DNA from: Gnetum montanum | Lineage: Eukaryota > Streptophyta > Gnetopsida > Gnetales > Gnetaceae | Direction of reading: 5' to 3' | DNA length: 23,117 nucleotides | NCBI GenBank assembly: GCA_015680685.1 | Contig: MNCI01022436.1 | Location: forward strand, 35,301 to 58,417 | Shown: in pieces, positions 7,227 to 16,195 of the stretch | Layout: each line of letters starts with the position of its first letter | Numbering within the stretch: the stretch's first letter is position 1 | The notes under the pieces: model-generated | Told to the model about the DNA's origin: nothing | Databases searched by the model: none | The model's input: the letters and a program-made list of their open reading frames with translations, nothing else | Program-made: the position numbers and the translations under genes

Positions 7227-7344
7227 GAATGCAATCGTTCATGCATTAACGCAACGGATCTGATCAAGACTCCGTAATTTAGCATGCTTGGGCTAGAGTA
7301 GTGCTGGGATGGGTGACCTCTCAGGAAGTCGTGGGGTCGCACCC
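7227..7344 (+). pseudogene. 5S pseudogene, type B, copy B14
   Basis: Type B with GCATTAACG, AATTTAGCATGC and CTCTCAGGAAG in box C. The 3' end GTCGCACCC is consensus. Upstream, GATCACAGGGTC replaces the usual GCGATCGCA palindrome region. Confidence 0.86.
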
Positions 7345-7542
7345 TTCTTTTTCGCTGCGCTTTTCTCATTTCATGTCTTTATGGTCGGACGGTGCTTGCG
7401 CTTTATTATCTATTCTTCGTCGCCGGCTCAGGGATGGAGCCGTCTTCTCCCATTTCCTTTTCGGTTCCTAGTTTTCTCTCATTATGCATGCCGTTGCTTT
7501 GTGCAGCGCAAGTTTAAGTGGGGGCAGCGTTGTGCACTCAAC
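7345..7542 (+). repeat. Type B spacer, representative (198 bp)
   Basis: The spacer after a B gene and before an A gene. In order: TTCTTTTTCGCTGCGC, TTTCATGTCTTTATGG, CGGACGGTGCTTGCGC, TTTATTATC, a GGCTC-loop-GAGCC inverted repeat, CTTCTCCCATTTCC, GGTTCCTAGTTTTCTCTC, ATTATGCATGCCGTTGC, GCGCAAGTTTAAGTGGGGG, then GCACTCAAC up to the A gene. It is homologous to the A spacer but clearly diverged. It contains no gene. Confidence 0.85.
7424..7442 (+). repeat. Inverted repeat CGGCTC...GAGCCG in B spacer
   Basis: A 6-bp stem (7424-7429 with 7437-7442) around a 7-nt loop. Most B spacers keep at least the GGCTC/GAGCC 5-bp form; A spacers lack it. It lies about 85-90 bases downstream of the B gene. Role unknown. 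Confidence 0.5.
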
Positions 7543-7660
7543 GGGTGTGATCATACCAGCGCTAACGCATCGGATCCCATCAGAACTCCGTAAATAAGCG
7601 CGCTTGGGCTAGAGTAGTACTAGGATAGGTGACCTCTCGGGAAGTCCTAGTGTTGCACCC
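7543..7660 (+). rRNA. 5S rRNA: 5S rRNA-like gene, type A, copy A11
   Basis: Type A with GGGTGTG (C6T), CCGTAAATAAGC (T52A) and TACTAGGATAGG (G80A, G85A), the last within box C. C6T turns a C-G pair of helix I into T-G. Confidence 0.89.
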
Positions 7661-7860
7661 TCCTTTTTTTCCTTTCACTTTTTTCATGATACGTCTGTAT
7701 CGTTCGAGGGTGCTTGCTTTGCCTTTTCATTTTTCCGTCATAGGCCCACGCCCGGAGAAGTCCTTGGTCATTTCGTTTCCCGTTCCTAGTTTTCTCTCTC
7801 TATGCATGGCATGACGCTGCCTGGCGAAAGCTTAAGCGATCGCAGCATCACGCGGTTGAT

Positions 7861-7978
7861 GAATGTAATCTTTCATGTGCTAACGCAACGGATCTGATCA
7901 AGAGTCCGTAATTCAGCGCGCTTGGGCTAGAGTAGTGCTAGGATGGGTGACCTCTCGGGAAGTCTTGGGGTTGCAGTC
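7861..7978 (+). pseudogene. 5S pseudogene, type B, copy B15
   Basis: Type B with GAATGTAATCTTTCATGTG, AGAGTCCG, GCTAGGATGG and GTCTTGGGGTTGCAGTC. It is the partner of B13 in the two-dimer duplication. Confidence 0.85.
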
Positions 7979-8173
7979 TCCTTTTTCGCTGCGCTTTACT
8001 TGTTTCGTGTCTTTATGGTCGGACGGTGCTTGCGCTTTATTATCTGTTCTTCGCTGCAGGCTCTGGGATGGAGCCATCTTCTCCCATTTTCTTTTCGATT
8101 CCTAGTTTTCTCTCATTATGCATGTCGTTGCTTTGCGCGGCGCAAGTAGTGGGGGTAGCGTTGTGCACTCAAC

Positions 8174-8291
8174 GGGTGCGATCATACCACCGCTAATGCA
8201 TCGGATCCCATCAGAACTCCGTAATTAAGCATGCTTGGCCTAGAGTAGTACTGGGATGGGTGAGCTCTCGGGAAATCCTAGTGTTGCACCC
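8174..8291 (+). rRNA. 5S rRNA: 5S rRNA-like gene, type A, copy A12
   Basis: Type A with CACCGCTAATGC, GCTTGGCCTAG, GTGAGCTC and GGGAAATCC (G102A). Its upstream region reads GCAAGTAGTGGGGG: four bases of the TTTAAG box are gone, so this is the one type A copy here with the upstream box deleted. Confidence 0.89.
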
Positions 8292-8491
8292 TCCTTTTTT
8301 TCCTTTCTCTTTTCTCGTGATACGTCTGTATCGTTCGAGGGTTCTCGCTTTGCCTTTTCATTTCTCCATCGTAGGCCCACGCCTGGAGAATTCCTTCCTC
8401 ATTTCATTTTCCATTCCTAGTTTTCTCTCTCTATGCATGGCATGACACTGCCCGGTGCAAGCTTAAGGGATCGCAGGGTCATGTGGCTAAC

Positions 8492-8609
8492 GAATGCAAT
8501 CGTTCATGCATTAACGCAACGGATCTGATCAAGACTCCGTAATTCAGCACGCTTGGGCTAGAGTAGTGCTGGGATGGGTGACCTCTCAGGAAGTCGTGGG
8601 GTCGCACCC
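8492..8609 (+). pseudogene. 5S pseudogene, type B, copy B16
   Basis: Type B with GCATTAACG and CTCTCAGGAAG, as in B14, but with AATTCAGCACGC in box A. The end GTCGCACCC is consensus. Confidence 0.86.
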
Positions 8610-8807
8610 TCTTTTTTCGCTGTGGTTTTCTCATTTCGTGTCTTTATGGTCGGACGGTGCTTGCGCTTTATTATCTGTTCTTTGCCGCAGGCTCAGGGAT
8701 GGAGCCGTCTTCTCCCATTTCCTTTTCGATTCCTAGTTTTCTCTCATTATGCATGCCGTTGCTTTTCGCTGTGCAAGTTTAAGTAGGGGCAGCATTGTGC
8801 ACTCAAC

Positions 8808-8925
8808 GGGTGTGATCATACCAGTGCTAATGCATTGGATCCCATCTGAACATTGTAATTAAGCACGCTTGGGCTAGAGTAGTACTGGGATGGGTGACCT
8901 CTCGGGAAGTCCTAGTGTTGCACCC
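8808..8925 (+). rRNA. 5S rRNA: 5S rRNA-like gene, type A, copy A13
   Basis: Type A with GGGTGTG, CAGTGCTAATGCATTGG, and CATCTGAACATTG in the helix III region, where several pairs fail. From box A to the end it is consensus. Confidence 0.89.
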
Positions 8926-9125
8926 TCCTTTTTTTCCTTTCGCTTTTCTCGTGATACATTTGTCTCGTTCGAGGGTGCTCGCTTTGCCTTTTTAATTCTC
9001 CATCGTAGGCCCACGCCCGGAGAAGTCCTTGCTCATTTTGTTTCCTGTTCCTAGTTTTCTCTCTCTATGCATGGCATGACGTTGCCCAGTGCAAGCTTAA
9101 GCGATCGCAGCGTCATGCGGCTAAC

Positions 9126-9243
9126 GAATGCAATCGTTCATGCGCTAATGCAGCGGATCTTATCAAGACTCCGTAATTCAGCGCGCTTGGGCTAGAGTAA
9201 TGCTGGTATGGCTAACCTCTCGGGAAGTCGTGGGGTCGCAGCC
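9126..9243 (+). pseudogene. 5S pseudogene, type B, copy B17
   Basis: Type B with TAATGCAGCGGATCTTATC, GAGTAATGCTGGTATGG and CTAACCTC (box C reads GGCTAACC), ending GCAGCC. Its spacer has CTCAAGGCTGGAGCTG and CCATTTCTATTTTGG, nearly the same as the spacer of B19. Confidence 0.86.
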
Positions 9244-9441
9244 TCCTTTTTTGCTGCACTTTTCTCGTTTCGTGTCTTTATGGTCGGACGGTGCTTGCGC
9301 TTTATTATCTGTTCTTCGTCGCAGGCTCAAGGCTGGAGCTGTCTTCTCCCATTTCTATTTTGGTTCCTAGTTTTCTCTCATTATGCATGTCGTTGCTTTG
9401 CGTGGCACAAGTTTAAGTGGGGGTAGCGTCGTGCACTCAAC

Positions 9442-9559
9442 GGGTGCTATCATACCAGCGCTAACGCATCGGATCCCATCAGAACTCCGTAATTAAGCAT
9501 GCTTTGGGTAGAGTAGTACTGGGATGGGTGACCTCTCTGGAAGTCCTAGTGTTGCAACC
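9442..9559 (+). rRNA. 5S rRNA: 5S rRNA-like gene, type A, copy A14
   Basis: Type A with GGGTGCTATC (G7T), CTTTGGGTAGAG (G64T, C67G), CTCTCTGG (G97T) and GTTGCAACC (C116A), then nine T. It resembles A1 and A16. Confidence 0.88.
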
Positions 9560-9758
9560 TTTTTTTTTCCTTTCACTTTTTTCGTGATATGTCTGTATCA
9601 TTCGAGTGTGCTCGCTTTGCCTTTTCATTTGTCCATTGCAGGCCCACGCCCGGAGAAGTCCATGGTCATTTCGTTTCCCATTCCTAGTTTTCTCTCTCTA
9701 TGCATGGCATGATGCTGCCTGGCGCAAGCTTAAGCGATCGCAGCGTCACGCGGTTGAT

Positions 9759-9876
9759 GAATGCAATCGTTCATGCGCTAACGCAACGGATCTGATCAAG
9801 AGTCCGTAATTTAGCACGCTTGGGCTAGAGTAGTGCTAGGATGGGTGAACTCTCGGGAAGTCTTGGGGTCGCAGTC
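9759..9876 (+). pseudogene. 5S pseudogene, type B, copy B18
   Basis: Type B with AAGAGTCCG, AATTTAGCACGC, GCTAGGATGG, GTGAACTC and GTCTTGGGGTCGCAGTC. Followed by the spacer with the 41-bp deletion. It appears to equal B20 base for base. Confidence 0.86.
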
Positions 9877-10033
9877 TCCTTTTTCGCTGTGCTTTATTAT
9901 CTGTTCTTCGTCGTAGGCTCAGGGCTGGAGCCGTCTTCTCCCATTTCCTTTTCGGTTCCTAGTTTTCTCTCATTATGCATGCCCTTGCTTTGTGTGGTGC
10001 AAGTTTAAGTGGGGGCAGCGTTGCGCACTCAAC

Positions 10034-10151
10034 GGGTGCGATCATACCAGCGCTAACGCATCGGATCCCATCAGAACTCTGTAATTAAGCACGCTTGGGC
10101 TAGAGTAGTACTTGGATGGGTGACCTCTCGGGAAGTGCTAGTGTTGCACCC
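10034..10151 (+). rRNA. 5S rRNA: 5S rRNA-like gene, type A, copy A15
   Basis: Type A with C47T, TACTTGGATGG (G80T) and AGTGCTAG (C104G). Both ends pair normally. Partner A17 differs by lacking G80T. Confidence 0.91.
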
Positions 10152-10351
10152 TCCTTTTTTTCCTTTCGCATTTTTCGTGATACGTCTATATCATTAGAGG
10201 GTTCTCGCTTTGCCTTTTCATTTCTTCGTCGTGGGCCCATGCCCAGAGAATTCCTTGCTCATTTTGTTTCCCGTTCCTAGTTTTCTCTCTCTATGCATGG
10301 CATGACGCTGCCTGGCACAAGCTTAAGCGATAACAGCGTCATGCGGCTAAC

Positions 10352-10444
10352 GAATGCAATTGTTCATGCAATTATAATTCAGCGTGCTTGGGCTAGAGTA
10401 GTGCTGGGATGGGTGACCTCTCGGGAAGTCATCGGGTCGCACCC
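10352..10444 (+). pseudogene. 5S pseudogene, type B, 25-nt net deletion, copy B19
   Basis: The 93-nt form, with CATGCAATTATAATTCAGC around the break. Unlike the other three deleted copies it is followed by a normal spacer and an A gene (A16), which marks the point of unequal exchange that created the extra block. Confidence 0.86.
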
Positions 10445-10642
10445 TCCTTTTTTGCTGCGCTTTTCTTATTTCGTGTCTTTATCGTTGGATGGTGCTTGCG
10501 CTTTATTATCTGTTCTTCGTCGCAGGCTCAAGGCTGGAGCTGTCTTCTCCCATTTCTATTTCGGTTCCTAGTTTTCTCTCATTATGCATGTCGTTGCTTT
10601 GCGTGGCACAAGTGTAAGTGGGGGTAGCGTCGTGCACTCAAC

Positions 10643-10760
10643 GGGTGCGATCATACCAGCGCTAACGCATCGGATCCCATCAGAACTCCGTAATTAAGCG
10701 TGCTTTGGCTAGAGTAGTACTGGGATGGGTGACCTCTCTGGAAGTCCTAGTGTTGCAACC
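10643..10760 (+). rRNA. 5S rRNA: 5S rRNA-like gene, type A, copy A16
   Basis: Type A with GTGCTTTGGC (G64T), CTCTCTGG (G97T) and GTTGCAACC (C116A). It is followed by 11 T, the longest T-run in the window. The upstream box reads GTGTAAG instead of GTTTAAG. Confidence 0.89.
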
Positions 10761-10961
10761 TTTTTTTTTTTCCTTTCGCTTTTTTCGTGATATGTCTGTA
10801 TCATTCGAGTGTGCTCGCTTTGCCTTTTCATTTGTCCATTGCAGGCCCATGCTCGGAGAAGTCCATGGTCATTTCGTTTCCCATTCCTAGTTTTCTCTCT
10901 CTATGCATGGCATGATGCTGCCTGGCGCAAGCTTAAGCGATCGCAGCGTCACGCGGTTGAT

Positions 10962-11079
10962 GAATGCAATCGTTCATGCGCTAACGCAACGGATCTGATC
11001 AAGAGTCCGTAATTTAGCACGCTTGGGCTAGAGTAGTGCTAGGATGGGTGAACTCTCGGGAAGTCTTGGGGTCGCAGTC
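10962..11079 (+). pseudogene. 5S pseudogene, type B, copy B20
   Basis: Carries the variants of B18 (AAGAGTCCG, AATTTAGC, GTGAACTC, GTCTTGGGG, GCAGTC) 1203 bp away, and is followed by the same 41-bp spacer deletion. Confidence 0.86.
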
Positions 11080-11236
11080 TCCTTTTTCGCTGTGCTTTAT
11101 TATCTGTTCTTTGTCGTAGGCTCAGGGCTGGAGCCGTCTTCTCCCATTTCCTTTTCGGTTCCTAGTTTTCTCTCATTATGCATGCCCTTGCTTTGTGTGG
11201 CGCAAGTTTAAGTGGGGGCAGCGTTGCGCACTCAAC

Positions 11237-11354
11237 GGGTGCGATCATACCAGCGCTAACGCATCGGATCCCATCAGAACTCTGTAATTAAGCACGCTTG
11301 GGCTAGAGTAGTACTGGGATGGGTGACCTCTCGGGAAGTGCTAGTGTTGCACCC
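11237..11354 (+). rRNA. 5S rRNA: 5S rRNA-like gene, type A, copy A17
   Basis: One of the cleanest type A copies. It differs from the local consensus only by GCACGC in box A, C47T and AGTGCTAG (C104G). Helix I and box C are intact. Confidence 0.92.
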
Positions 11355-11554
11355 TCCTTTTTTTCCTTTCGCATTTTTCGTGATACGTCTATATCATTAG
11401 AGGGTTCTCGCTTTGCCTTTTCATTTATCCGTCGTGGGCCCATGCCCAGAGAATTCCTTGCTCATTTAGTTTCCTGTTCCTAGTTTTCTCTCTCTATGCA
11501 TGGCATGACGCTGCCTGGCACAAGCTTAAGCGATAACAGCATCATGCGGCTGAC

Positions 11555-11647
11555 GAATGCAATTGTTCATGCAATTATAATTCAGCGTGCTTGGGCTAGA
11601 GTAGTGCTGGGATGGGTGACCTCTCGGGAAGTCATCGGGTCGCACCC
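11555..11647 (+). pseudogene. 5S pseudogene, type B, 25-nt net deletion, copy B21
   Basis: The 93-nt form again, with CATGCAATTATAATTCAGC. Upstream GCGATAACAGC has lost the GCGATCGC palindrome, as in B19. Confidence 0.86.
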
Positions 11648-11826
11648 TCCTTTTTTGCTGCGCTTTTCTCATTTCGTGTCTTTATCGTTGGATGGTGCTT
11701 GGGCTTTATTATCTGTTCTTTGTCGCCGACCCAGGGCTGGAGCCGTCTTCTTCCATTTCCTTTTTGGTTCCTAGTTTTCTCTCATTATGCATGCCGTTGC
11801 TTTGCGCGGCGCAAGTTTAAGTGGGG

Positions 11827-11939
11827 CATTCGTTCATGCGCTAACGCAATGGATCTGATCAAGACTCTGTATTTCAGCGCGCTTGGGCTAGAGTAGTGCT
11901 GGGATGGGTGACCTCTCGGGAAGTCGTGGGGTCGCACCC
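11827..11939 (+). pseudogene. 5S pseudogene, type B, joined to a B spacer, copy B22
   Basis: B-after-B junction with CATTCG at positions 6-11. It has CTCTGTATTTCAGC in place of CTCCGTAATTCAGC. Box C and the GTCGCACCC end are consensus. It corresponds to B3. Confidence 0.85.
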
Positions 11940-12137
11940 TCATTTTTCGCTGCGCTTTTCTCGTTTCGTGTCTTTATGGTCGGACGGTGCTTGTGCATTA
12001 TTATCTGTTCTTCGTCGCAGGCTCAGGGCTGGAGCCATCTTCTCCCATTTCCTTTTCGGTTCCTAGTTTTCTCTCATTATGCATGCCGTTGCTTTGCGCG
12101 GTGCAAGTTTAAGTGGGGGCAGCGTCGTGCACACAAC

Positions 12138-12255
12138 GGGTGCGATCATACCAGTGCTAACGCATCAGATCCCATCAGAACTCCGTAATTAAGCGTGCTT
12201 AGGCTTGAGTAGTACTGGGATGGGTGACCTCTCGGGAAGTCCTAGTGTTGCACCC
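12138..12255 (+). rRNA. 5S rRNA: 5S rRNA-like gene, type A, copy A18
   Basis: Type A of the GCTTAGGCTTGAG subfamily, with CAGTGCTAACG and CATCAGATCC (G30A). Ends and box C intact. Confidence 0.91.
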
Positions 12256-12455
12256 TCCTTTTTTTCCTTTCGCTTTTCTCGTGATACTTCTGTATCGTTC
12301 GAGGGTGCTCTCTTTGCCTTTTCATTTCTCCGTCGTAGGCCCATACCCGGAGAAGTCCTTGCTCATTTTGTTTCCCGTTCCTAGTTTTCTCTCTCTATGC
12401 ATGGCATGATGTTGCCCGGCGCAAGCTTAAGCGATCGCAGCGTCATGCGGCTAAC

Positions 12456-12573
12456 GAATGCAATCGTTCATGCGCTAACGCAGCAGATCTTATCAAGACT
12501 CCGTAATTCAGCGTGCTTGGGCTAGAGTAGTGCTGGGATGGCTGACCTCTCGGGAAGTCGTGGGGTCGCAGCC
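12456..12573 (+). pseudogene. 5S pseudogene, type B, copy B23
   Basis: Type B with GCAGCAGATCTTATC, GGATGGCTGACC (G87C in box C) and GCAGCC at the end. Full-length counterpart of B4. Confidence 0.87.
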
Positions 12574-12770
12574 TCCTTTTTTGCTGCGCTTTTCTCATTT
12601 CGGGTCTTTATGGTCGGACGGTGCTTGCGCTTTATTATCTGTTCTTCGTCGCAGGCTCAAGGCTGGAGCTGTCTTCTCCCATTTCCTTTTCGATTCCTAG
12701 TTTTCTCTCATTATGCATGTCATTGCTTTGTGTGGTGCAAGTTTAAGTGGGGCAGCATTGTGCACTCAAC

Positions 12771-12888
12771 GGCTGCGATCATACCAGCACTAACGCATCG
12801 GATCCCATCAGAACTCTGTAATTAAGCACGCTTGGGCTAGAGGAGTACTGGGATGGGTGACCTCTCGGGAAGGCCTAGTGTTGCGCCC
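12771..12888 (+). rRNA. 5S rRNA: 5S rRNA-like gene, type A, copy A19
   Basis: Type A with GGCTGCG, CAGCACTAACG, C47T, CTAGAGGAGTAC (T73G), GGAAGGCCTAG and GCGCCC. The T-run after it is broken (TTTTATTCC), so termination may be weaker. Confidence 0.88.
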
Positions 12889-13088
12889 TCCTTTTATTCC
12901 TTTCGTATTTTTCATGATATGTCTGTATCATTAGAGGGTGCTCGCTTTGCCTTTTCATTTCTCCATCGCGGGCCCGTGCCCAGAGAATTCCTTGCTCATT
13001 TCATTTCCTGTTCCTAGTTTTCTCTCTCTGTGCATGGCATGATGCTGCCTAGTGCAAGCTTAAGCGATCGCAGCGTCATGCGGCTGAC

Positions 13089-13206
13089 GAATGCAATTGT
13101 TCATGCCCTAACGCAACAGATCTGTTAAAGACTCCGTAATTCAGCATGCTTGGGTTAGAGTAGTGTTGGGATGGGTGACCTCTCGAGATGTCGTGGGGTC
13201 ACACCC
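13089..13206 (+). pseudogene. 5S pseudogene, type B, copy B24
   Basis: Type B with GCCCTAACGCAACAG, ATCTGTTAAAG, TGGGTTAGAG, GTGTTGGG, CTCTCGAGATGTC (box C altered) and GTCACACCC. The most diverged full-length B of the right segment. Confidence 0.85.
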
Positions 13207-13404
13207 TCCTTTTTCGCTGCGGTTTTCTCATTTCGTGTCTTTATGGTTGGACGGTGCTTGCGCTTTATTATCTATTCTTTGTCACCGGCCCAGGGCTGGA
13301 GCCGTCTTCTCCCATTTCCTTTTCGGTTCCTAGTTTTCTCTCATTATGCATGCCATTGCTTTCTGCGGCGCAAGTTTAAGTGGGGGCAGTGTTGTGCACT
13401 CAAC

Positions 13405-13522
13405 GGGTGTGATCATACCAGCGCTAACGCATCGGATCCCATTAGAACTCCGTAAATAAGCGCGCTCGGGCTAGAGTAGTACTAGGATGGGTGACCTCTC
13501 GGGAAGTCCCAGTGTTGCACCC
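13405..13522 (+). rRNA. 5S rRNA: 5S rRNA-like gene, type A, copy A20
   Basis: Type A with GGGTGTG, CCATTAGAAC (C39T), CCGTAAATAAGC, GCTCGGG (T63C), TACTAGG and AGTCCCAG (T106C). It resembles A6 and A11 by the AAATAAG variant. Confidence 0.88.
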
Positions 13523-13722
13523 TCCTTTTTTTCCTTTCACTTTTTTCGTGATATGTCTGTATCATTCGAGGGTGCTCGCTTTGCCTTTTCATTTCTCCAT
13601 CGCAGGCCCACGCCTGGAGAAGTCCTTGGTCATTTCGTTTCCTGTTCCTAGTTTTCTCTCTCTATGCATGGCATGACGCTGCCGGGTGCAAGCTAAAGCG
13701 ATCACAGCGTCACGCGGTTGAT

Positions 13723-13840
13723 GAATGCAATCGTTCATGCACTAACGTAGCGGATCTGATCAAGACTCCGTAATTCAGCGCGCTTGGGCTAGAGTAGTGC
13801 TGGGATGGCTGACCTCTCGGGAAGTCGTGGGGTGGCACCC
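13723..13840 (+). pseudogene. 5S pseudogene, type B, copy B25
   Basis: Type B with CACTAACGTAGCGG, GGATGGCTGACC and GGTGGCACCC. The upstream box reads GCTAAAG rather than GCTTAAG. Confidence 0.86.
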
Positions 13841-14038
13841 TCCTTTTTTGTTGCGCTTTTCTCGTTTCGTGTCTTTATGGTTGGACGGTGCTTGTGCTTT
13901 ATTATCTGTTCTTCGTCGCAGGCTCAAGGCTGGAGCTGTCTTCTCCCATTTCCTTTTCGGTTCCTAGTTTTCTCTCATTATGCATGCCGATGCTTTGCGC
14001 GGCGCAAGTTTAAGTGGGGGCAGCGTCGTGCACACAAT

Positions 14039-14156
14039 GGGTGCGATCATACCAGTGCTAACGCATCGGATCCCATCAGAAATCTGTAATTAAGCATGCT
14101 TAGGCTTGAGTAGTACTGGGATGGGTGACCTCTCGGGAAGTCCTAGTGTTGCACCC
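14039..14156 (+). rRNA. 5S rRNA: 5S rRNA-like gene, type A, copy A21
   Basis: Type A of the GCTTAGGCTTGAG subfamily, with AGAAATCTGTAATT in the helix III arm and AAGCATGC. Ends and box C are consensus. T at -1. Confidence 0.9.
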
Positions 14157-14356
14157 TCCTTTTTTTCCTTTCACTTTTCTCATGATACTTCTGAATCGTT
14201 CGAGGGTGCTCGCTTTGCCTTTTCATTTCTCCGTCACAGGCCCACGCCCGGAGAAGTCCTTGCTCATTTTGTTTCCTGTTCCTAGTTCTCTCTCTCTATG
14301 CATGGCATGACGCTGCCCGACGCAAGCTTAAGTGATCGCAGCGTCACACGGTTGAT

Positions 14357-14417
14357 GAATGCAATCGTTCATGCGCTAACGCAATAGATCTGATAAAGAC
14401 TCCGTAATTCAGCGCGC
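14357..14417 (+). pseudogene. Truncated 5S pseudogene, type B 5' half, copy B26
   Basis: Counterpart of B9: the gene stops at GCGCGC, position 61, and continues as TTTTTTTTT and an A-type spacer. Box C and the 3' end are absent. Confidence 0.88.
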
Positions 14418-14616
14418 TTTTTTTTTCCTTTCGCTTTTTTCGTGATACATCTGTATCGTTCAATGGTGCTCGCTTTGCCTTTTCATTTCTCCGTCACAGG
14501 CCCACGCCCGGAGAAGTCCTTGCTCATTTCATTTCCCATTCCTAGTTCTCTCTCTCTATGCATGGCATGACGCTGCCCGACGCAAGCTTAAGTGATCGCA
14601 GCGTCACACGGTTGAT

Positions 14617-14734
14617 GAATGCAATCGTTCATGCGCTAACGCAATAGATCTAATAAAGACTCCGTAATTCAGCGTGCTTGGGCTAGAGAAGTGCTGCGAT
14701 TGGTGACCTCTTGGGAAGTCGTGGGGTCGCACCC
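14617..14734 (+). pseudogene. 5S pseudogene, type B, copy B27
   Basis: Type B with CAATAGATCTAATAAAG, AGAGAAGTGC, CTGCGATTGG and CTCTTGGG. The spacers before B26 and B27 are almost identical, showing a recent local copy step of about 260 bp. Confidence 0.86.
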
Positions 14735-14913
14735 TCCTTTTTTGCTGCGCTTTTCTCGTTTCGTGTCTTTATGACCAGACGGTGCTTGCGCTTTATTATC
14801 TGTTCTTCATCGCAGGCTCAGGGCTAGAGCCGTCTTCTCCCATTTCCTTTTCGGTTCCTAGTTTTCTCTCATTATGCATGCCGTTGCTTTGCGCGGTGCA
14901 AGTTTAAGTGGGG

Positions 14914-15026
14914 TAATCATTCATGCGCTAACACAATGGATCTGATCAAGACTCCGTAATTTAGCGTGCTTGGGCTAGAGTAGTGCTAGGATGGGTGACC
15001 ACTCGGGAAGTCATGCGGTCACACCC
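14914..15026 (+). pseudogene. 5S pseudogene, type B, joined to a B spacer, copy B28
   Basis: The B-after-B junction with TAATCATTCATGC from position 6 and CTAACACAATGG. It has GTGACCACTCGG in box C and GTCATGCGGTCACACCC. The left segment has no equivalent at this place, so this monomer was gained or lost after duplication. Confidence 0.85.
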
Positions 15027-15224
15027 ACCTTTTTCGCTACGCTTTTCTCATTTTGTGTCTTTATGGTCAGATGGTGCTTGCGCTTTATTATCTGTTCTTC
15101 GCCGCAGGCTCAGGGATGGAGCCGTCTTCTCCCATATCCTTTCCGGTTCCTAGTTTTCTCTCATTATGCATGTCGTTGCTTTGCGCGGTGCAAGTTTAAG
15201 TGGGGGCAGCGTCGTGCACTCAAC

Positions 15225-15342
15225 GGGTGCGATCATACCAGTGCTAATGCATCGGATCCCATTAGAATTTTAAAATTAAGTGTGCTTTTGCTAGAGTAGT
15301 ACTAGGATGGGTGACCTCTCTGGAAGTCCTAGTGTTGCATCC
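15225..15342 (+). rRNA. 5S rRNA: 5S rRNA-like gene, type A, copy A22
   Basis: The most damaged type A copy: CATTAGAATTTTAAAATTAAG across helix III and loop B, GTGTGCTTTTGC in box A, CTCTCTGG in box C and GTTGCATCC at the end. Probably a dead copy. Confidence 0.82.
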
Positions 15343-15542
15343 TCCTTTTTTTCCTTTCGCTTTTTTCGTGATACGACTGTATCGTTTGAGGTTGCTTGCT
15401 TTGCCTTTTCATTTCTTCGTCGCAGGCCCATGCTCGGAGATTTCCTTGCTCATTTCATTTCCCATTCCTAGTTTTCTCTCTCTTTGCATGGTACGACACT
15501 GCCCGACGCAAGCTTAAGCAATCGCAGCGTCATGCGGCTGAC

Positions 15543-15660
15543 GAATGCAATGGTTCATGCGCTAACGCAACGGATCTAATCAAGACTCCGTAATTCAGCT
15601 CGCTTGGGCTAGAGTAGTGCTTGGATGGGTGACCTCTTGGGAAGTTGTGGGGTCGCACCA
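15543..15660 (+). pseudogene. 5S pseudogene, type B, copy B29
   Basis: Type B with GCAATGGTTC, GGATCTAATC, CTTGGATGG, CTCTTGGGAAGTTG and a GCACCA end. Counterpart of B11, with the same TTCATAG and GGCCCCAAG spacer variants after it. Confidence 0.86.
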
Positions 15661-15859
15661 TCCTTTTTCGCTGCACTTTTCTTGTTTCATGTCTTTATGG
15701 TCGGACGGTGCTTGCGCTTTATTATCTGTTCTTCGTAGCAGGCTCAGGGCTGGAGCCATCTTCTTCCATTTCCTTTTCGGTTCATAGTTTTCTCTCATTA
15801 TGCATGCCGTTGCTTTGCGTGGCCCCAAGTTTAAGTGGGGGAAGCGTCATGCACTCAAT

Positions 15860-15997
15860 GGGTGCAATCATACCAGCTCTAAAGCAATCGTTCATGCGCT
15901 AATGCAGCGGATCTGATCAAGACTCCGTAATTCAGCGCTCTTGGGGTAGAGTAGTGCTGGCATGGGTGACCTCTCGGGAGGTTGTGGGGTCGCACCC
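15860..15997 (+). pseudogene. Chimeric 138-nt 5S pseudogene, A head on B body, copy B30
   Basis: Same chimera as B12: GGGTGCAATCATACC, GCTCTAAAG joined to CAATCG at position 6 of B. The body has GCTCTTGGGGTAGAG, GGCATGGG and GGGAGGTTG. B12 reads GGGTGGAATC at the start, so the two have diverged since duplication. Confidence 0.88.
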
Positions 15998-16195
15998 TCC
16001 ATTTTTACTGCGCTTTTCTCATTTTGTGTCTTTATGGTCGGACGGTGCTTGCGCTTTATTATCTGTTCTTCATCGCAGGCTCAGGGCTGGAGCCATCTTC
16101 TCACATTTCCTTTTTGGTTCCTAGTTTTCTCTCATTATGCATGTCGTTGCTTTGCGCGGCGCAAGTTTAAGTGGGGGCAGCATCGTGCACACAAC

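Larger units (their letters stand above)
6593..9125 (+). repeat. Two-dimer duplication (copies 6593-7860 and 7861-9125)
   Basis: B13-A10-B14-A11 is followed by B15-A12-B16-A13 with gene starts 1265 to 1268 bp apart. Shared private variants prove the relation: GTGAGCTC in box C and GCTTGGCCTAGAG in A10 and A12, CATGTGGCTAACG and GCATTAACG at B14 and B16, CTCTCAGG in B14 and B16, TTTACTTGTTTCG after B13 and B15. Confidence 0.85.
9442..11821 (+). repeat. Four-monomer block in two tandem copies (9442-10642, 10643-11821)
   Basis: A14-B18-A15-B19 and A16-B20-A17-B21 are near-identical, with starts 1201-1203 bp apart. The 2-bp change is the longer T-run after A16. A third copy, A1-B1-A2-B2, lies at 120-1297. 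Every copy holds the 41-bp spacer deletion after its first B gene and the 25-nt deletion in its second B gene. Confidence 0.9.
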
